Below, one piece after another: positions 52,050 to 59,519 of a stretch of DNA of 59,519 nt. The translations under genes and the position numbers were made by a program. The notes under the pieces were generated by a model that saw only the letters and a list, made by a program, of their open reading frames with translations, was not told where the DNA came from and made no database searches. The stretch spans positions 1 through 59,519 of the forward strand of contig JAFRWW010000018.1 of NCBI GenBank assembly GCA_017441585.1. The letters run 5' to 3'. Numbering within the stretch: position 1 is the stretch's first letter; each line of letters starts with the position of its first letter. Source of the DNA: Lachnospiraceae bacterium (GTDB lineage Bacteria; Bacillota; Clostridia; Lachnospirales; Lachnospiraceae).

Positions 52050-53690
52050 ATGGGAATATATTTAAATCCGGGATGTGAAAGGTATTATCAAACTCTGAAT
52101 TCAGAGATTTATGTTGATAAAACGGAGATGATCGCATATTTGAATAAACTGGTCAGGACGGAACAAAAATATGTCAGTGTGTCCCGTCCACGTCGGTTTG
52201 GTAAATCCATCGCTGCTAATATGCTGGCGGCATATTATGGTAAGGGTGACAGCAGGTCTCTTTTTGAAGGATTGAAGATAGCACATCATGAAGATTGGGA
52301 CAGATACCTTAACCATTTTGATGTGATAAGGCTGGTGATGACTCAGTTTATTAAAGCGAATAGGAATATTGAGGAATCACTTGAACTATTATGCCAAAGG
52401 GTATTAGATGATTTGTCAGAATCATATCCGGAAGTAAAATATGATCCGAATGATCTGAATTATAGTATGGAACGTTTTTATAGAAAAACAGGTGTTCCAT
52501 TTGTTATTATCATAGATGAGTGGGATGCCATATTTCGTGAGCAAAAGGAAGACATAGAAGGTCAGAAATATTATCTGGATTTTTTGAGAAACTGGCTTAA
52601 GGATCAGGAATATGTCGCTCTGGCATACATGACAGGTATTCTTCCAATTAAAAAATATGGAAAGCATTCGGCGCTTAATATGTTTGATGAGTATTCGTTT
52701 ATTGCACCAATGCAGCTTGCACCGTACACCGGTTTTACAGAAGATGAGGTTAAATCTCTGTGTGATAAGTATGGCAGATCTTATGAAGGAATAAAGGATT
52801 GGTATGATGGTTACGACGTTACAGATGTGCTTTCTTCTGATCTAAATTATGAGATGCAGAATACGGGGATAGAATTGAAGCCGGTGCACTATTCAATTTA
52901 CAGTCCACTGTCTGTAGTGAAAGCCGTTTCTACTGGTATCATTCAGAATTATTGGAATAAAACTGAGAGTTATGAGGCACTTGCTGAGTATATAAAGATG
53001 GATTTTGATGGACTTAAGGATGCAGTGGCGTTGCTTATGGATGGCGGCAGAGTGATGGTGGATATTTCATCTTATCAGAATGATATGACATCGTTTCATG
53101 GACGGGATGATGTGTTGACAATGCTGATACATCTGGGATATCTGGGATATGATATAGCTTCAAGGGAAGTGTTCATACCGAATAATGAGATATTAAATGA
53201 GTTTAAAACATCTACAAAATTTGATGAATGGATCGATACGTTTAAGTCATTTAAAATGTCTCAGGAAATGTTAAAGGCTACATGGGATTGTGATGAAGAA
53301 AAGGTCGCTGAAGTTCTGGAGTGGTTCCATGATACAACCGATAATAAGACTTATAATTCAGAGGCTGCGCTTTCTTATGCTGTCAAGATGGCGTATTATG
53401 CTGCGCAGAAGTATTATACGATGATACAGGAACTGGATTCCGGAAAAGGATATGTGGATATAGTATATCTGCCTTCACCTAAATATCCTGATAAGCCTAT
53501 ACTTTTGATAGAACTTAAGTATGATAAAACACGTCAGACAGCGGTGGATCAGATCAGATTGAAGAAATATCCACAGACGCTGGAACATTATGAAGGGAAC
53601 ATACTTATAGTGGGAATTAATTATGATAAGGATGTATCGAGCACAAGTGTGGAGTTTAAACATCATAGTTGCCTGATAGAGAAAGCGTGA
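52050..53690 (+). CDS. AAA-ATPase-like / PD-(D/E)XK nuclease family protein
   Basis: A 546-residue protein of the AAA-ATPase_like + DUF1703 type. It has the Walker A-like motif RPRRFGKS near 49-56 and Walker B VIIIDEWDAIF near 155. The C-terminal domain carries a PD-(D/E)XK nuclease core: Asp in YVDIVYL, then IELKYDKT, with a tail block AVDQIRLKKYP. Such genes occur in many copies per genome in gut anaerobes and are thought to be mobile or defence-related; their role is not established. Compared with its neighbours, the gene is visibly more A+T-rich and uses more NNA/NNT codons. It has its own promoter and terminator, and next to it is a truncated ABC exporter gene, so it was probably acquired by insertion. 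Confidence 0.85.
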   Translation: MGIYLNPGCERYYQTLNSEIYVDKTEMIAYLNKLVRTEQKYVSVSRPRRFGKSIAANMLAAYYGKGDSRSLFEGLKIAHHEDWDRYLNHFDVIRLVMTQFIKANRNIEESLELLCQRVLDDLSESYPEVKYDPNDLNYSMERFYRKTGVPFVIIIDEWDAIFREQKEDIEGQKYYLDFLRNWLKDQEYVALAYMTGILPIKKYGKHSALNMFDEYSFIAPMQLAPYTGFTEDEVKSLCDKYGRSYEGIKDWYDGYDVTDVLSSDLNYEMQNTGIELKPVHYSIYSPLSVVKAVSTGIIQNYWNKTESYEALAEYIKMDFDGLKDAVALLMDGGRVMVDISSYQNDMTSFHGRDDVLTMLIHLGYLGYDIASREVFIPNNEILNEFKTSTKFDEWIDTFKSFKMSQEMLKATWDCDEEKVAEVLEWFHDTTDNKTYNSEAALSYAVKMAYYAAQKYYTMIQELDSGKGYVDIVYLPSPKYPDKPILLIELKYDKTRQTAVDQIRLKKYPQTLEHYEGNILIVGINYDKDVSSTSVEFKHHSCLIEKA

Positions 53691-53740
53691 AAAAGAAAGG
53701 TGGATATTGATTGATATTTTTAAGTTAATAGGATGTTTTG

Positions 53741-53773
53741 ATGCCGGCGGTTATTTGATCGCCGGTATTTTTT
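53741..53773 (+). terminator. Rho-independent terminator after the AAA/nuclease gene
   Basis: A 9-bp stem (ATGCCGGCG with CGCCGGTAT, one G-U pair), a 10-base loop and a T run. Confidence 0.88.
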
Positions 53774-53788
53774 ACTCCCCTGAATCTT

Positions 53789-53923
53789 ATCAAGGCTATA
53801 AAAAAGTCTGATAAGGACCTGACACTATTGATCATATCTCATAGATTGCCCTCAGTCACGGATTTTGGTAAAATAATGAGATTGAAAGATGGAAGGATCG
53901 TGGAAACAAAGCAGGAGATATAG
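53789..53923 (+). pseudogene. C-terminal remnant of an ABC exporter ATPase
   Basis: Translating from 53789 gives IKAIKKSDKDLTLLIISHRL then PSVTDFGKIMRLKDGRIVE, ending at TAG 53921-53923. This is the end of an ABC exporter ATPase domain: the H-loop ISHR, then the usual D-x-I-x-x-L-x-D-G-x-I-V-E. Walker A, the signature motif, Walker B and the membrane domain are absent upstream, where the terminator of the AAA/nuclease cassette lies instead. The fragment is 45 codons and has no start of its own. It overlaps nothing and ends 1 base before tatD, suggesting tatD once followed the intact ABC gene. Confidence 0.85.
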
Positions 53924-53924
53924 G

Positions 53925-54692
53925 ATGATATTTGAAACACATGCGCATTATGATGACGACAGATATGATGGGGACAGGGAAGAATTGATAGCTTCTCTTA
54001 AGGATAATGGAATCGGCGTGGTTTGCAATGTTTCTTCAGAGGTGGGAAATTGTGATAAGACCATAGAGCTGATAGAGAAATATGATTTCTTTTATGGGAC
54101 TATAGGCGTGCATCCTTCATATACCGGGGAGCTCAATGAAGAAAACTTTGCACATTTGTGTGAATTGGCAAAGCATGAAAAGATAGTGGCCATAGGTGAG
54201 ATAGGTTTTGACTACTATTATGATGAGCCTGAAAAATCAGTCCAGAGGGAGTGGTTCTTAAGACAGCTGTCTCTGGCCAGGGAACTTAAGCTTCCCGTGG
54301 TGATCCATTCCAGGGAGGCCGCGGCAGATACCATGGAAGTGATACAGAGTGAACATGTGGGAGACCTGGGGGGCGTGGTCCATTGTTATTCTTACAGTGT
54401 GGAGCATGCCAGGGAATATGCTTCCATGGGTCTTTACATAGGAATAGGCGGAGTGCTTACCTTTAAGAATGCGAAAAAACTTAAGGAAGTGGTGGAGGAT
54501 CTGCCTCTTGAGAGTATAGTGCTGGAGACGGACTGTCCTTACCTGGCGCCGGTGCCTCACAGAGGTGAGAGGAATTCATCTCTGTATCTGCCTTATGTGG
54601 TGGAGGAAATCGCCCGGATAAAGGGCGTGAGTGCGCAGGAGGTGGAGCAGGTGACCTTTGAGAATGCGAAGCGGATGTACAGGGTTAAGTGA
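53925..54692 (+). CDS. TatD-family metal-dependent hydrolase (3'-5' DNase type)
   Basis: A 255-residue protein. The start at 53925 (MIFETHAHYDDD) is preferred over an in-frame ATG at 53889, because AGGAG lies 8 bases before it and members begin just before the HxH motif. Metal ligands are His6 and His8, Glu92 in GEIGFDY and Asp203 in ETDCPYL; the blocks VIHSRE and HCY also match. TatD proteins are magnesium-dependent 3'-5' exonucleases acting in DNA repair or turnover. The gene begins 1 base after the ABC remnant's stop. The short gap after it (54693-54827) has no clear terminator. Confidence 0.9.
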   Translation: MIFETHAHYDDDRYDGDREELIASLKDNGIGVVCNVSSEVGNCDKTIELIEKYDFFYGTIGVHPSYTGELNEENFAHLCELAKHEKIVAIGEIGFDYYYDEPEKSVQREWFLRQLSLARELKLPVVIHSREAAADTMEVIQSEHVGDLGGVVHCYSYSVEHAREYASMGLYIGIGGVLTFKNAKKLKEVVEDLPLESIVLETDCPYLAPVPHRGERNSSLYLPYVVEEIARIKGVSAQEVEQVTFENAKRMYRVK

Positions 54693-54845
54693 TTGTCATT
54701 AACTTGGTTTCTCAGTAATCCTTCGCAGGCGGGTCGACTTCGGAGCGGGTTGGTTCTTTGTTTGAGCGAAGAAGTCTGACGCCGGGTTGCAGGCAAAGAG
54801 TGGGGCTTAAGTTGACGATATTATGTAATGACAGGAGAATTGATT

Positions 54846-55598
54846 ATGCGATTTATTTCATGGAATGTTAACGGCCTGCGGGCCGTGGTAGGCAAAAACT
54901 TTTACGAGGCGTTTAAGGATCTGGATGCGGATATATTTTGCCTTCAGGAGACGAAGCTCCAGAAGGATCAGATCAAGATGGATTTGCCGGGCTATGAGGA
55001 ATACTGGAACTATGCCATAAAGAAGGGCTACAGTGGCACTGCTGTTTTCACTAGGATAAAGCCTCTTGGTGTGACCTACGGCATGGGGATAGAGGAGCAT
55101 GATCAGGAAGGCCGCCTCATCACCCTTGAGTTTGAGGATTTTTATTTTATCACGGTGTATGTGCCCAATTCCCAGGACGGTCTTAAACGGCTTGATTACC
55201 GTATGAAGTGGGAGGAGGATTTTCTGGCTTATCTCAAAAAACTGGAGGAGAAAAAGCCGGTTATATTTTGTGGCGATTTAAACGTGGCTCATCAGGAGAT
55301 CGATCTTAAGAATCCCAAGTCAAACCATCATAATGCAGGCTTTACCGATGAGGAGAGGGGCTGTATGACCAGACTTCTGGAATCCGGTTTCATCGACACC
55401 TACAGATATTTTTATCCTGATGTAAAGGACGTGTATTCCTGGTGGTCTTACAGATTTTCCGCCAGGGCCAAAAATGCGGGCTGGCGTATAGACTATTTTA
55501 TCACCTCGGATTCTCTGAAGGACAGATTAAAGGATGCGAAGATCCATACCGATGTGATGGGGTCGGATCACTGTCCTGTGGAGCTTGAGATAGTATGA
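54846..55598 (+). CDS. xth: Exodeoxyribonuclease III (AP endonuclease)
   Basis: A 250-residue protein. The start at 54846 ([10 protein letters not shown]) is preferred over an in-frame ATG at 54828, since CAGGAGA lies before it and family members start here. Motifs in order: [29 protein letters not shown], and RIDYFITSD with SDHCPVEL at the end. All catalytic residues of the Xth family are present. It repairs abasic sites. The next gene overlaps its stop by 4 bases. Confidence 0.95.
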   Translation: MRFISWNVNGLRAVVGKNFYEAFKDLDADIFCLQETKLQKDQIKMDLPGYEEYWNYAIKKGYSGTAVFTRIKPLGVTYGMGIEEHDQEGRLITLEFEDFYFITVYVPNSQDGLKRLDYRMKWEEDFLAYLKKLEEKKPVIFCGDLNVAHQEIDLKNPKSNHHNAGFTDEERGCMTRLLESGFIDTYRYFYPDVKDVYSWWSYRFSARAKNAGWRIDYFITSDSLKDRLKDAKIHTDVMGSDHCPVELEIV

Positions 55599-56251
55599 TC
55601 AGATCCCCTCTTGTCACATTATTGATCGGCATAGTCCTTTTTATGATCTTTGTGGGACGCCATTATATCAAGGATTTTCTTCATGCGCCCAAGGGTTCCT
55701 TTGACGGGATCGGCGACAGGGAGATGATAGATAAGGCCATCGGCGTTCTAAATGGCAGGTTCGGATCACCTTTTAAATCCTATGTGCTGTCTGAAGATAT
55801 AGCGCAGATCCTGAAAAGAGAACCGGACAGTGAGTACGCCCTTAACATTTTTTTGCAGAGCGTAGCCGCGCATTGCGGCTTTGACCGGCATCAGTTGATG
55901 CTCCGTCTTTACGGTGAGGAGAAAAATCTGCCTCCCGGGCGTATACAGAAGCTGGGCAGTTCTTATCTCATGGAACTGCACATGGAATATGAAAACAATA
56001 CGGCCTCGGTACTGTCGGTGATAGTTCATGAGTTCTGCCATTTCTTTTTGTCGGAGAGCGGTATCGAGCTAGTGAACACGCTGCAAAATGAGGTGTTGAC
56101 CGATACTGCGGCGGTATATTTCGGCTTTTATGAGATCATGAGAGAGGGCTATAAGCCAAATCTGCGGAGCGTAAAGGATGGAATGAACCAGTGGCACAGG
56201 GTGGGCTATCTGAATGTGGACAACATAGATTACGTGCATCGTATGATATGA
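55595..56251 (+). CDS. Membrane-anchored putative zinc metallopeptidase
   Basis: A 218-residue protein with one N-terminal membrane segment (about 5-22). The zinc motif HEFCH has His145, Glu146 and His149; Glu166 and Asp170 in NEVLTDTAA are likely third-ligand or structural residues. I do not recognise a named family. It is translationally coupled to xth through an ATGA overlap. Confidence 0.7.
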   Translation: MIRSPLVTLLIGIVLFMIFVGRHYIKDFLHAPKGSFDGIGDREMIDKAIGVLNGRFGSPFKSYVLSEDIAQILKREPDSEYALNIFLQSVAAHCGFDRHQLMLRLYGEEKNLPPGRIQKLGSSYLMELHMEYENNTASVLSVIVHEFCHFFLSESGIELVNTLQNEVLTDTAAVYFGFYEIMREGYKPNLRSVKDGMNQWHRVGYLNVDNIDYVHRMI

Positions 56252-56268
56252 CTGTTTGGTGTAATCGC

Positions 56269-56297
56269 TTGTTTTGACTGCTAAATTCGGGTATACT
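56269..56297 (+). promoter_or_regulatory. Promoter of the chemoreceptor gene
   Basis: TTGTTT (56269-56274), 17 bases, TATACT (56292-56297). It gives a leader of about 95 bases that includes an interspersed repeat. Confidence 0.6.
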
Positions 56298-56337
56298 ATA
56301 GATTGCTTGGTTGACAGCGTAATGACACTTAAGGAAT

Positions 56338-56367
56338 AAGATCCTTCGGCTAAAGCCTTAGGATGAC
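56338..56367 (-). repeat. Interspersed hairpin repeat, copy E (inverted)
   Basis: On the minus strand GTCATCCTAAGGCTTTAGCC then GAAGGATCTT. The ATCCT/AGGAT arms pair, and the loop has gained an extra GGC/GCC stem, so the structure is kept while the loop sequence differs. Confidence 0.7.
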
Positions 56368-56398
56368 AAAGGATTGGTAAATTCATGGGGGACACGAT

Positions 56399-58108
56399 AT
56401 GAAGACTAGAAAAGCCGGAATTTCAAAAAAAATATTCATAATGATGCTGCTTTTGATCATTATCTCGGATTTTCTGCTGTGCAACATGGCTTATCTTCGA
56501 AGCAGAGACGCCATGATGGAGCAGGTCAGGATAAGGGCGCTGAGCATAGTGGAGTGTATGGCCAGTAATATAGACGGTGATCTGTTTGATACTATCGGCG
56601 TGGGTGACGAGGAAAGCGAAGCTTATCAGTCTATATTAAATGAGATGATCCCTTTCAGGGATTACGGTGGCATAGAATATGCCTACACCGTAAAGAACAG
56701 CGGATCCGGCGCGGTATACATGGTGGATGCGGATCCTGATGAGCCTGCAGCCATAGGCGATCCTTTTGATGATGATTCGGCAGAACTGGCACAGGCCATG
56801 ACGGGTGAAAATGTTATGACGGCAAAGCCATATAAGGATGAGTGGGGCGAGCATCTTACGGCATATGCTCCTTTCAGGAACTCAAAGGGTGAGATCTCGG
56901 GACTGGCTGCAGTGGATATCAGCACGGCGGAGCTGAACGCCAAACAGCGTGCCCTTTTGATAAATATTATCATCTTATTTATTGTGATAGTGGGCATCAG
57001 CATCGTGCTTTTGACCATCATCAGGAACATGCTCAATCGTGGATTTAACGCTCTTAATGAGGAAGTGGAAAATCTCGTCAGGGGCGATGGCGATCTGACT
57101 AAGAAGATAAATCTGGACAGCGGTGATGAGTTTGAGATCATCGCAGGTAATATGAATGCTTTTATAGATCAGATCAGGGATGTGGTAAACGGTGTCAAAG
57201 GCAGCGCCAATGATACTTTTGCATATTCCGGAACTCTGACAGCATCAGCCCAGTCAGCTACGGGTACCATGGGCAATCTTTCAAATGCCATAGATGAGGT
57301 GGCCCACGGCGCTACGCAGCAGGCCCAGGAGGTCTCGGATGCATCTTCCGATGTGGCGGGTATCGTGGACAGACTTTCGGAGATGGAAGACACGGTCAAC
57401 AATGCGGAGCAGTTCACCCAGAAGATGAATGAGAATTCTCATCAGGTTTCCGGCCGGTTCGATATTTTGATCCAGTCGATCCAAAGCTCTTTGGAAGAAC
57501 TGGATCTGGTGACAAAAGAGATGGATACCGTAGGCACTTCGGTGAAGACGGTCATAGAGGCTGCAAACGCCATCGATTCCATAGCCAGACAGACAAACCT
57601 TTTGTCCCTTAACGCTTCCATAGAGGCGGCCAGAGCCGGTGAGGCGGGCAAGGGCTTTGCAGTGGTGGCAGGCGAGATAGGATCCTTGGCTACCCAGTCC
57701 AATGAGTCTGCGGCTGCTATCAAAAAGATAATGGCTGAGCTGACCAAGGAAACAAAGAAGGCCATCGAGTCAGTTAACAAACTCAATGATGTGATGAAAC
57801 AGCAGGGTAGCATCAGTGAGGAATCACAGCAGTCCCTGATGACTCTTTTTGATGATATAGAGCAGACCAGACAGACCTTGGGCATCATCAGGGATAATGT
57901 ATCGGGTATCCAGGAGGCCTGCGGCAGGCTGAATGATTCCATAAACAATCTCTCGGCCATTTCCGAGGAGAATGCGGCTTCCGCACAGGAGACGGCGGCG
58001 TCCATCACGCAGATCATGAATGTGATAAACGATGTGAACTCTCAGGCAGACAGTATCAGGAAGCTTTCATCCGGACTTGAAGATGCGGTGAATAAGTACA
58101 GGACCTGA
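56399..58108 (+). CDS. Methyl-accepting chemotaxis protein
   Basis: A 569-residue receptor: membrane segment (about 11-31), outward Cache-like domain (about 35-180), membrane segment (about 186-207), HAMP (about 208-262) and a coiled-coil signalling domain (about 290-545). The hairpin-tip block [20 protein letters not shown], followed by [15 protein letters not shown], is the conserved kinase-contact region. No C-terminal CheR-docking pentapeptide is present. It implies a motile organism. The outward domain suggests sensing of a small solute, not identified. RBS GGGGGACACG is weak. Confidence 0.93.
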   Translation: MKTRKAGISKKIFIMMLLLIIISDFLLCNMAYLRSRDAMMEQVRIRALSIVECMASNIDGDLFDTIGVGDEESEAYQSILNEMIPFRDYGGIEYAYTVKNSGSGAVYMVDADPDEPAAIGDPFDDDSAELAQAMTGENVMTAKPYKDEWGEHLTAYAPFRNSKGEISGLAAVDISTAELNAKQRALLINIIILFIVIVGISIVLLTIIRNMLNRGFNALNEEVENLVRGDGDLTKKINLDSGDEFEIIAGNMNAFIDQIRDVVNGVKGSANDTFAYSGTLTASAQSATGTMGNLSNAIDEVAHGATQQAQEVSDASSDVAGIVDRLSEMEDTVNNAEQFTQKMNENSHQVSGRFDILIQSIQSSLEELDLVTKEMDTVGTSVKTVIEAANAIDSIARQTNLLSLNASIEAARAGEAGKGFAVVAGEIGSLATQSNESAAAIKKIMAELTKETKKAIESVNKLNDVMKQQGSISEESQQSLMTLFDDIEQTRQTLGIIRDNVSGIQEACGRLNDSINNLSAISEENAASAQETAASITQIMNVINDVNSQADSIRKLSSGLEDAVNKYRT

Positions 58109-58150
58109 TTATGTGAGAGAAAAATATAGCATTATCGAGGTACAATAAAA

Positions 58151-59341
58151 ATGGATGGAAATTTTATTCCACAGAACAATGATCAGAACAGAATGCCACA
58201 GGGACAGGTAAATCCTGGTAATCCCGGGCAGCCCTCGGGACCTATGGGAAATGCTCAGGCCGGCGGCGCTTATGGGCAGGGAGGACCTACAGGAAATGCT
58301 CAGACCGGCGGTGCATACGGGCAGGGAGGACCTACAGGAAATGCTCAGGCCGGCGGCGCTTACGGGCAGGGAGGAATGAACGGTGCCGGCGGATTTAACC
58401 CGGGGCCCGATCCCAGGCAGGTACAGGCAGAGATCAAAAAGACCAGGCATAGCTGGGAAGTGCCCATGTATATAATTTCTATCCTGGCGGGAGTCCTGGG
58501 AGTGGGACTGGCGCTTTTGCAGTTCCTTTTGGACGGGGATATGATGAGTGGGATCACGGAAGCCATCGACTCCGGTAGTTTGGATGTACCGGGACCGCTT
58601 CTTTTTGTGCTGCTGACCTTCGGTATGTCCATATTGGCTATTGTGAGCGGCATCACTATGATAATACTGACACTTTTATATATAATAATCATTCTGTACC
58701 AGCTCTATGCTGACCAGATGTGCTACAGTGTGAAGGTCTCAGAAAAGAATTATCCGGAAATATATAAGAAGGTACAGGAATTTTCCATGCTCCTTGGCAT
58801 GAAGAGACCGCCGGAGGTATATGTCCAGCAGATGAACGGCCAGTTGAACGCCTATACCTCATGGGTATTCGGTAAGCCCTATATCCAGCTTAACGCGGAG
58901 ATAGTGGATGTGGCCTATCTGGAGCACAAAGATCCGGAGTCAGTGTATTTTATCATGGCTCATGAGTTCGGACACGCTTATCTGCACCATGTCCAGCTGA
59001 AATATATATTCTGGAGCTTTTTTGCCAATTTCCTGCCTGTCATAGGACCTTTTGTGATAATGCCACTTTTAAGCCGCGCCAGGGAGTATTCCGCTGATCG
59101 TGTTGCACAGGCACTGATGCCCGCATACAAGGGGGAAGAGGCCATGCTTCTTCTCATCGGCGGCAGGCATACCTATAAGTATCTGGATGTTAATGATTAT
59201 CTGCAGAGGATAAACAGCGATCACAACGGCATGGAGCATTGTGCAAGATGGTTCATGAACTTTTTATCCTCCCATCCTATTATGCCTTTCCGTATAGTGG
59301 CGCTCATGGATCCCAGGAAAAAGAGCGGAAGGATGATTTAG
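58151..59341 (+). CDS. M48-like membrane zinc metallopeptidase with a disordered repeat N-terminus
   Basis: A 396-residue protein. Residues 1-95 are rich in Gly, Gln, Asn and Pro and hold three 15-residue repeats, so they are probably disordered and cytoplasmic. Two membrane segments follow (about 105-125 and 155-185). The peptidase domain has HEFGH (His271, Glu272, His275) and Glu312 in EYSADR as third zinc ligand, the M48/HtpX layout. A third hydrophobic segment lies between them (about 285-305). Such enzymes degrade damaged membrane proteins. It follows the chemoreceptor by 42 bases. Confidence 0.87.
   Translation: MDGNFIPQNNDQNRMPQGQVNPGNPGQPSGPMGNAQAGGAYGQGGPTGNAQTGGAYGQGGPTGNAQAGGAYGQGGMNGAGGFNPGPDPRQVQAEIKKTRHSWEVPMYIISILAGVLGVGLALLQFLLDGDMMSGITEAIDSGSLDVPGPLLFVLLTFGMSILAIVSGITMIILTLLYIIIILYQLYADQMCYSVKVSEKNYPEIYKKVQEFSMLLGMKRPPEVYVQQMNGQLNAYTSWVFGKPYIQLNAEIVDVAYLEHKDPESVYFIMAHEFGHAYLHHVQLKYIFWSFFANFLPVIGPFVIMPLLSRAREYSADRVAQALMPAYKGEEAMLLLIGGRHTYKYLDVNDYLQRINSDHNGMEHCARWFMNFLSSHPIMPFRIVALMDPRKKSGRMI
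58247..58381 (+). repeat. 45-bp tandem repeat in the M48-like gene
   Basis: Three units of 45 bases starting GGAAATGCTCAGGCCGGCGG, each coding GNAQAGGAYGQGGPT or a close variant. Near-identity of the units points to recent expansion. Confidence 0.9.
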
Positions 59342-59377
59342 GTAAATTCTTTATACGTGGCATAAAAAAAGAATTTG

Positions 59378-59410
59378 TGATATAATGATGTAGGGGTCAC
59401 TACCCCTATT
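59378..59410 (+). promoter_or_regulatory. Extended -10 promoter and leader hairpin at the right edge
   Basis: TGATATAAT (-10 at 59381-59386, TG one base before) has no clear -35. A hairpin TAGGGGT/ACCCCTA with a CACT loop follows. Beyond it lies GAACCTTGAAAATTGCATA, a sequence style seen in leaders and spacers of clostridial rRNA operons. No gene is visible by the end of the window. Confidence 0.4.
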
Positions 59411-59519
59411 TGAATCAGCCGTCTGAATGGCATTGTTACCACTTGAACCTTGAAAATTGCATATTTTGTAGTTTTTTGCTGATATATGGCGCTTTATGTC
59501 TGATGTATGAAGCTATCCC

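Noticed and set aside
53889..53924. Earlier start of the TatD gene
   Set aside because: It overlaps the ABC remnant in another frame, and family members start immediately before the HxH motif, as at 53925.
56252..56398. Possible cyclic di-GMP riboswitch before the chemoreceptor gene
   Set aside because: I looked for the GEMM core pattern and found only a promoter and an interspersed repeat.
1..59519. tRNA genes, rRNA genes, insertion sequences, prophage genes
   Set aside because: None recognised by eye; no transposase or integrase motif in any long frame. The AAA/nuclease gene is the only item with signs of mobility.

Overview
The window looks like a chromosomal stretch from a motile, low-to-mid GC Gram-positive anaerobe of the Lachnospiraceae (Butyrivibrio / Lachnospira / Pseudobutyrivibrio type). 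The basis is AGGAGG-type ribosome binding sites, very large secreted multi-domain polysaccharidases without dockerins, Ig-like repeat tails, a Firmicutes-style CUT1 sugar transporter without its own ATPase, papain-like proteases, TrmB, and a chemoreceptor. The family-level call is inference; the genus cannot be fixed from sequence alone.

Layout. (1) 1-5784: a 5'-truncated papain-like protease, a secreted tyrosine-phosphatase-like protein, an Ala/Gln-rich secreted protein and a MerR regulator. (2) 5968-34851: a large pectin-use locus. It holds a 2087-aa pectin methylesterase fused to a rhamnogalacturonan acetylesterase, a 2371-aa PL9 pectate lyase with Ig-like repeats, KduD, an opposite-strand serine hydrolase, an ABC importer (lipoprotein plus two permeases), a cytoplasmic GH28, a TIM-barrel isomerase-like protein, a small membrane protein, a GH105 hydrolase, a DUF624 protein, KduI and a second secreted rhamnogalacturonan acetylesterase. 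(3) 34902-42404: a four-gene signalling operon: a GGDEF protein, an amino-acid-permease/histidine-kinase/receiver fusion, a dCache + SBP_bac_3 + GGDEF receptor and a DUF4349 lipoprotein. (4) 42713-50934: three overlapping genes for an intracellular GH13 enzyme, a secreted papain-like protease with eleven Ig-like repeats, and a membrane WecG/TagA-type glycosyltransferase. (5) 51099-59341: TrmB with a 62-residue insertion, an AAA/PD-(D/E)XK cassette beside the severed C-terminus of an ABC exporter ATPase, TatD, exonuclease III, a membrane zinc metallopeptidase, a chemoreceptor and an M48-like metallopeptidase. The right edge carries a promoter and leader for something beyond the window.

How the pectin genes fit together (inference from families). 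Secreted methyl- and acetylesterases strip pectin, and the PL9 lyase cuts homogalacturonan to unsaturated oligogalacturonides. The lipoprotein/permease system imports them. Cytoplasmic GH105 and GH28 release monomers, and KduI then KduD carry the unsaturated uronate to 2-keto-3-deoxygluconate. The kinase and aldolase (KdgK, KdgA), the transporter ATPase and an obvious pectin-specific regulator are not in the window.

The most unusual items are the transporter-histidine kinase-receiver fusion and its operon, an interspersed intergenic hairpin repeat (eight copies or part-copies) with a compensatory base-pair change, and the scar left by the AAA/nuclease cassette in an ABC exporter gene.
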